DNA from: an uncultured Lactobacillus sp.
GTDB taxonomy: Bacteria > Bacillota > Bacilli > Lactobacillales > Lactobacillaceae
Length of the DNA: 27,203 bases
Direction of reading: 5' to 3'
Assembly: GCA_945281075.1 (NCBI GenBank)
Contig: CALYQE010000006.1
Location: 1-27,203 of the forward strand
The notes under the pieces were generated by a model. It worked only from the letters and a program-made list of their open reading frames with translations. It made no database searches and was not told the DNA's origin. The stretch's first letter is position 1. Each line of letters begins with the position of its first letter. Below are positions 24,019-27,203 of the stretch, one piece after another. A program made the translations under genes and the position numbers.

Positions 24019-25380
24019 TCAAGTTAGGTCTTGACCGTTTGACTGAATTACCTTCTTCAGCCAGTAATAACTCTTCTTCGGAACACGCTTCATATCACGC
24101 AAATCATGGTTAGTGCGGTTGACGTACACAACGCCATATCGCTTATCCATATCGCCTTGCGAACTTAAAATATCGATTAAACCCCAGCCAAGATAGCCGA
24201 TTACCTTTACGCCATCTTCATTGATAGCCGCCTGCATTGCTTTGATATGCTCGCGGTGATAGTCAATCCGGTAGTCATCTTGAATTGGATGTTGACCGTC
24301 CCATTCTTCCCGCACGCCGATGCCGTTTTCAATTGGAAATACTGGCAGGTGATAACGCTGGTAGATTTTATTTAAAACATCCCTAAACCCCAAGGGATCA
24401 ATTTGCCAGCCCCACTCAGTTGATTGCAAAGTTGGATTGGCTTGACGACCAAAGTCTAAATACAAATTTGGTGCGGTTCCTTTTGGAATTTTGCTTGCAT
24501 TGATGGTGCTTGACGCGTAATAGCTGAAACTCAAAAAATCACTTCTTAAATTTGAAATTTCAGTCATTTCTTCTTCACTAACGGCAATTTTCAACTTTTT
24601 TTCTTTCACAAAAGCAATAACCGCAGCAGAATATTTGCCATAGCTAAATGCATCAAGCAAATTAAAGTTAGTAAACTCATCGATTTGATGAGCGGCAAAC
24701 GCATCTTGCGGACTGGCCGTTGCTGGATAAATCTGGTTATAAGCCAGCATGCCACCAATCTTGGCGTCAGTTTTTTCATGCAAGTAATTCGCCACTGCAG
24801 CGTGACAGTACATCACGTTATGCGCTATTTGATATAAATCGGTTAAACTCTCGTCGCCTTTAACATAACCCGCAATTTTAAATGCACCTGACGAATGGTA
24901 AATATTCTGTTCATTAAAAGTGATCCAGTATTTTACCCGATCCGCAAAGTGATCAATTACAATCTTGCTGTAACGAATGAAATCCGCACAGACCTTTTTA
25001 CTAATAAAACCGTTATAGTCTTCTGCCAAATGCAGGGGCATGTCAAAGTGATAAAGACAGATCATTGGCTCAATCTTACGTGCAAGCAGTGCGTCCACCA
25101 GCTTGTCATAATACTTTAGCCCTTCTTCGTTAACTTCTTTGTCACCGTCTTTAATTACTCTTGACCATGAAATCTGGAAACGATACATGTTCATCCCCAA
25201 ATCTTTCAGATAGTCAAAGTCTTCTTCAAAATGATGGTAATTATCATTAGCAAAATGCCAATCGCTGGCATGTTCACTTGGCTTGCGAACATCGTATACG
25301 GACAAGCTCTTGCCGCCTTCATTCCAACCACCTTCTGTTTGCATACTAGAAGTTGAGTTTCCCCAAAAAAAATTTGTCAT
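24019..25380 (-). CDS. Glycoside hydrolase family 1, probable 6-phospho-beta-glucosidase
   Basis: A 453-residue GH1 enzyme that would cleave the phosphorylated disaccharide delivered by the adjacent PTS permease. The acid/base Glu157 sits in ITFNEQN (153-159) and the nucleophile Glu351 in FPIENGIG (348-355). Near the C-terminus LSSQGDMDKRYGVVYV (405-420) carries the Ser, Lys and Tyr cluster that binds the 6-phosphate in phospho-glycosidases. The N-terminus FFWGNSTSSMQTEGG (4-18) replaces the commoner FLWGGA(T/I)AA start. AAAGGAG precedes the ATG. A cre site and a dyad operator lie upstream, and a GntR regulator is divergent. Confidence 0.92.
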   Translation of the reverse strand: MTNFFWGNSTSSMQTEGGWNEGGKSLSVYDVRKPSEHASDWHFANDNYHHFEEDFDYLKDLGMNMYRFQISWSRVIKDGDKEVNEEGLKYYDKLVDALLARKIEPMICLYHFDMPLHLAEDYNGFISKKVCADFIRYSKIVIDHFADRVKYWITFNEQNIYHSSGAFKIAGYVKGDESLTDLYQIAHNVMYCHAAVANYLHEKTDAKIGGMLAYNQIYPATASPQDAFAAHQIDEFTNFNLLDAFSYGKYSAAVIAFVKEKKLKIAVSEEEMTEISNLRSDFLSFSYYASSTINASKIPKGTAPNLYLDFGRQANPTLQSTEWGWQIDPLGFRDVLNKIYQRYHLPVFPIENGIGVREEWDGQHPIQDDYRIDYHREHIKAMQAAINEDGVKVIGYLGWGLIDILSSQGDMDKRYGVVYVNRTNHDLRDMKRVPKKSYYWLKKVIQSNGQDLT

Positions 25381-25397
25381 TATTATCTTTCTCCTTT

Positions 25398-25411
25398 CAA
25401 AAGCGCTTTCA
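25398..25411 (-). promoter_or_regulatory. cre site (CcpA operator) upstream of the beta-glucoside operon
   Basis: CAAAAGCGCTTTCA matches 12 of 14 positions of TGWAANCGNTNWCA, with the palindromic core AAAGCGCTTT at 25400-25409. It is 18 bases upstream of the GH1 start. Confidence 0.65.
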
Positions 25412-25439
25412 TAATAAATCTTATTTCATCTTGCTTTCC

Positions 25440-25478
25440 AAGTAAATCTTTGCCATGCTGTAAGTAAAGCATTTACTT
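25440..25478. promoter_or_regulatory. Candidate operator of the GntR regulator
   Basis: AAGTAAA at 25462-25468 and TTTACTT at 25472-25478 are perfect inverted arms around GCA. A third copy, AAGTAAA at 25440-25446, lies 22 bases upstream in direct orientation. It sits between the divergent GntR and GH1 genes and is the natural binding site for the regulator, by inference. Confidence 0.6.
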
Positions 25479-25502
25479 TACTTATGAGTGAAAGGAGCGC
25501 TT

Positions 25503-26216
25503 ATGGCTGCTAAACCCAAATATTTAACCATCGCCAATCAGCTTGAGCAGGATATTTTAATCCATAAATACCAAAAACAATTGCCTCATCTTGACCAGCT
25601 GGCGCTTATTTACCAAACAAGCAAGGTAACAATTGTTAAGGCCCTCAGCTTCTTGCAATACAAGGGCATTATCAAAACGGTCCGAGGACACGGGACGATT
25701 ATTTTAACCGCAACCGAAATTGAACTTGCCAAAAAAGACAATGCAAACGAGCATGTCGGTTTTACCGAAAGGATTAAGAATTCTGAATTTTTAACGAGCA
25801 ATATTATTTCGTTTGATCTGCGCGAACCAACTGAAAAGGAAGCCGCCTTTTTAAAAATCGGTAAAAGCGAGCAAGTTTATGACATTATCAGGCAACGGCT
25901 TTTAAACGACTTTCCCGTTCGGTTGGAATATACGATTATGCCCGTCAAAGTAATTCCTGGCATCACAAAAGCCGTGCTGGAAAAGTCAATTTATGGCTAT
26001 ATTGAAAATACTTTGCAGTTAAAAGTTGGCCGCGCCAATCGAACCTTTCGCGCCGATAAGTCTGATGCCTATGACCAGCTGTATTTGAAATGTGCTAAAA
26101 CAGATCCCGTCTTTGAAGTTGAACAAGTTTGCTTTTTGAGCAGCGGTCTGCCCTTTGAATATTCGCAAACGCGCAATCGTTATGATCAAGGCGAATTAAC
26201 TTTAAATCAGGTCTGA
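25503..26216 (+). CDS. GntR family transcriptional regulator, HutC/UTRA type
   Basis: A 237-residue regulator with an N-terminal winged helix (about 5-70, with ALIYQTSKVTIVKALSFLQ as the recognition helix region and GIIKTVRGHGT as the wing) and a C-terminal UTRA ligand-binding domain (about 88-230). UTRA regulators of this kind bind phosphorylated sugars and control PTS operons such as the divergent beta-glucoside genes. The ATG at 25503 has AAAGGAG five bases upstream; the open frame extends five codons further but without a ribosome binding site. A dyad operator lies 25-41 bases before the start, so it may also repress itself. Confidence 0.9.
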   Translation: MAAKPKYLTIANQLEQDILIHKYQKQLPHLDQLALIYQTSKVTIVKALSFLQYKGIIKTVRGHGTIILTATEIELAKKDNANEHVGFTERIKNSEFLTSNIISFDLREPTEKEAAFLKIGKSEQVYDIIRQRLLNDFPVRLEYTIMPVKVIPGITKAVLEKSIYGYIENTLQLKVGRANRTFRADKSDAYDQLYLKCAKTDPVFEVEQVCFLSSGLPFEYSQTRNRYDQGELTLNQV

Positions 26217-26221
26217 GCAAA

Positions 26222-26256
26222 AAAAGCGTCCATCGCAAAATGTGATGAACGCTTTT
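26222..26256 (+). terminator. Terminator after the GntR gene
   Basis: AAAAGCGT (26222-26229) pairs with ACGCTTTT (26249-26256), with an inner CATC/GATG stem across one mismatch. It starts five bases after the stop codon. Confidence 0.75.
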
Positions 26257-26313
26257 AGCTTTTCAGATGTTCAAAATCGGCAATCATGCTAAACAATTTA
26301 TTTTCCGAAACCA

Positions 26314-26688
26314 TTAATTAAGTTCAACGTGATTGATATTGCTTAAACTGACCTTGGTTTTCGCAATTAAGATCAGATCCTTTTCATATCCTTCCACAAA
26401 ACCAACAAGATCAGGCTGTCTTTTTCCTTCCTCATCCAGCTCGTTTAACTGCACCGCTACTTGACGCTTATTGGCATACGCTTTTAACAAAAGCTCACTG
26501 ATCGCTTCTGGCGTCATTGGCTTTTTTTTCTGATAAACTACAGCGCGCTGGGCCTTGTCTTTGTTGATTGTCGCCGTGTGATCACTCAAAAAGAAGCCCT
26601 GCCACTTTTTCATTCCACGATCTTGGTAAGTCTTAAAAAAATCATCAAGCACCTGATCAAATTCTTTTTGGTTAAATTTTTTCTTCAT
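26314..26688 (-). CDS. YolD-like protein
   Basis: A 124-residue protein whose middle and end match the YolD-like pattern: DRGMKKWQGFFLSDH (23-37), MTPEAISELLLKA (58-70), a short variable loop, LVGFVEGYEKDLILI (94-108) and a final VSLSNINHVEL (113-123) resembling the DDI..IEL tail. YolD-like proteins in Firmicutes are often found beside Y-family DNA polymerases (UmuC type) in SOS-regulated operons. Here it stands alone, but a LexA-like box sits over its promoter. The ribosome binding site is weak. The family assignment is by pattern, without a search. Confidence 0.65.
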   Translation of the reverse strand: MKKKFNQKEFDQVLDDFFKTYQDRGMKKWQGFFLSDHTATINKDKAQRAVVYQKKKPMTPEAISELLLKAYANKRQVAVQLNELDEEGKRQPDLVGFVEGYEKDLILIAKTKVSLSNINHVELN

Positions 26689-26709
26689 TTTTCAACGCAC
26701 GCTTTCATG

Positions 26710-26723
26710 CAAACATATGTTTT
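26710..26723 (-). promoter_or_regulatory. LexA-like (SOS) box at the yolD-like promoter
   Basis: CAAACATATGTTTT matches 12 of 14 positions of CGAACRNRYGTTYG and contains the palindrome AAACATATGTTT. It overlaps the expected transcription start, just downstream of a perfect minus-strand -10 TATAAT at 26729-26734. Confidence 0.6.
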
Positions 26724-26753
26724 CATAAATTATAAAACAAAGTAAAAAATAAA

Positions 26754-26796
26754 AAAAGCCTGACGTCAGATTTAAACAAATCTTTGTCAAGCTTTT
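26754..26796 (-). terminator. Terminator upstream of the yolD-like gene
   Basis: AAAAGC (26754-26759) with GCTTTT (26791-26796), TGAC (26761-26764) with GTCA (26786-26789) and AGATTT (26768-26773) with AAATCT (26778-26783) form one interrupted stem; on the minus strand it ends in a run of seven T. It ends transcription coming from the right edge, either the SemiSWEET gene or the candidate small RNA. Confidence 0.75.
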
Positions 26797-26916
26797 AACT
26801 GTTGAGCGTGCCTATTTTATTTTAAAACTTTCCTAACGACACCGCTTTTGCGATCGTTAAGCATTTGCCTTATGTTGCAAGCTCAGCCAAAAGGTGAGTT
26901 GCAGCTTAGCAAATTT
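26797..26916 (-). ncRNA. Candidate structured small RNA (or structured 3' UTR of the SemiSWEET gene)
   Basis: Two hairpins are seen. ATTTGC (26863-26868) pairs with GCAAAT (26909-26914) around an inner stem of about 13 bp, mostly GCAA-CTCA-CC with its complement (26877-26888 and 2693-94 region to 26902) and an AAAA loop. A second hairpin, TAACGA (26834-26839) with TCGTTA (26854-26859), has an inner CGC/GCG around TTTT. A minus-strand TTGACG (26946-26951), 17 bases, TTAAAC (26923-26928) would start transcription at about 26916, the outer edge of the first hairpin; the terminator is at 26754-26796. The -10 is poor. It could instead be a 3' UTR. Confidence 0.35.
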
Positions 26917-26987
26917 GTTCAGGTTTAAAAATAAAACTGGTGGAACGTCAAATCTCATCCCTGCTATTTGCTTACAAACAGGTCAAA

Positions 26988-27203
26988 CTAAATTACCGTA
27001 AAGAAGGCTACTAAGCCAAAGACAATCCCAACGCTATTACATGCTGAAATTGGCACATCGCGGTCTTCCTTAAACAAGGCATATATTACCCAAAGAAGAC
27101 AGTTAACTTTTGTTGCTAATGGCTGAGTGGGATTACCCTTAATGCCGTGCAAATTATTAACAATTTGTGGAATATATGCAATATACATAATGATTGCACT
27201 GGC
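26988..27203 (-). CDS. SemiSWEET (PQ-loop) sugar transporter, 5' end cut by window edge
   Basis: The visible 71 residues end at a TAA at 26988-26990 and are open to the right edge, starting ASAIIMYIAYIPQIVNNL. An internal Met lies at 27186-27188, but membrane content continues past it, so the real start lies outside. The YIPQI motif is the PQ-loop of SemiSWEET and SWEET transporters, and LPxxVNCLLWVIYALFKEDRDVP followed by CNSVGIVFGLVAFF gives the remaining two of three membrane helices, including the conserved Asn (CNSVG). SemiSWEETs of about 85-95 residues dimerise to carry mono- or disaccharides. Roughly 15-20 residues are missing. Confidence 0.85.
   Translation of the reverse strand, partial: ASAIIMYIAYIPQIVNNLHGIKGNPTQPLATKVNCLLWVIYALFKEDRDVPISACNSVGIVFGLVAFFTVI

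Noticed and set aside
1..27203. CRISPR arrays, rRNA, tRNA or a complete mobile element
   Set aside because: No regularly spaced repeats, no recognisable tRNA or rRNA sequence and no transposase or integrase reading frame were found.

Overview
The window looks like a chromosomal segment of a low-GC Firmicute, most likely a Lactobacillus sensu stricto (acidophilus/helveticus/delbrueckii type). The grounds are the gene order rplK-nusG-secE-rpmG-sigH-rlmB-mrnC-cysS-gltX-radA-dut, the lactic aminopeptidase PepC, a galK-galT Leloir operon, strong AGGAGG ribosome binding sites and many TTG/GTG starts. The species cannot be fixed from the sequence alone. No tRNA, rRNA, CRISPR array or complete insertion sequence was found.

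Region 1 (1-10.1 kb) is the information-processing core. Almost everything is on the minus strand: ribosomal protein L11 (cut by the window edge), NusG, SecE, L33, a small acidic orphan, a SigH/ComX-like sigma factor, RlmB, Mini-RNase III, CysRS, GluRS, RadA and dUTPase. Genes are tightly packed (cysS/mrnC/rlmB and dut/radA overlap). The one intruder is a plus-strand SDR oxidoreductase between cysS and gltX, next to a short stretch resembling an IS150-type insertion-sequence end.

Region 2 (10.3-14.9 kb) holds a small GNAT-related protein that has lost its acetyl-CoA loop, pepC, and a convergent galK-galT operon with a catabolite-control (cre) site just downstream of its promoter.

Region 3 (14.9-20.9 kb) is metabolic and accessory: a T4-PNK-like P-loop kinase with an unrecognised C-terminal domain, a phosphoglycerate mutase homologue coupled to a 60-aa membrane protein, a second histidine phosphatase with a TSUP transporter, a HAD-fold protein whose catalytic acids are all replaced, a DJ-1/PfpI protein and a TatD-type hydrolase.

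Region 4 (20.9-27.2 kb) is the most accessory part. It has two tandem paralogous secreted proteins of no recognised family and a beta-glucoside module (GH1 6-phospho-beta-glucosidase plus PTS IIC, with a divergent GntR/UTRA regulator, a dyad operator and a cre site). It then has a YolD-like gene with a LexA-type box at its promoter, a candidate structured small RNA with its own terminator, and a SemiSWEET sugar transporter cut by the right edge.

The observations most worth following are the paired secreted proteins, the PNK-like kinase, the two LexA-like boxes (yolD-like gene and sigH), the terminator hairpin inside the nusG leader, the candidate small RNA and the catalytically dead HAD protein.
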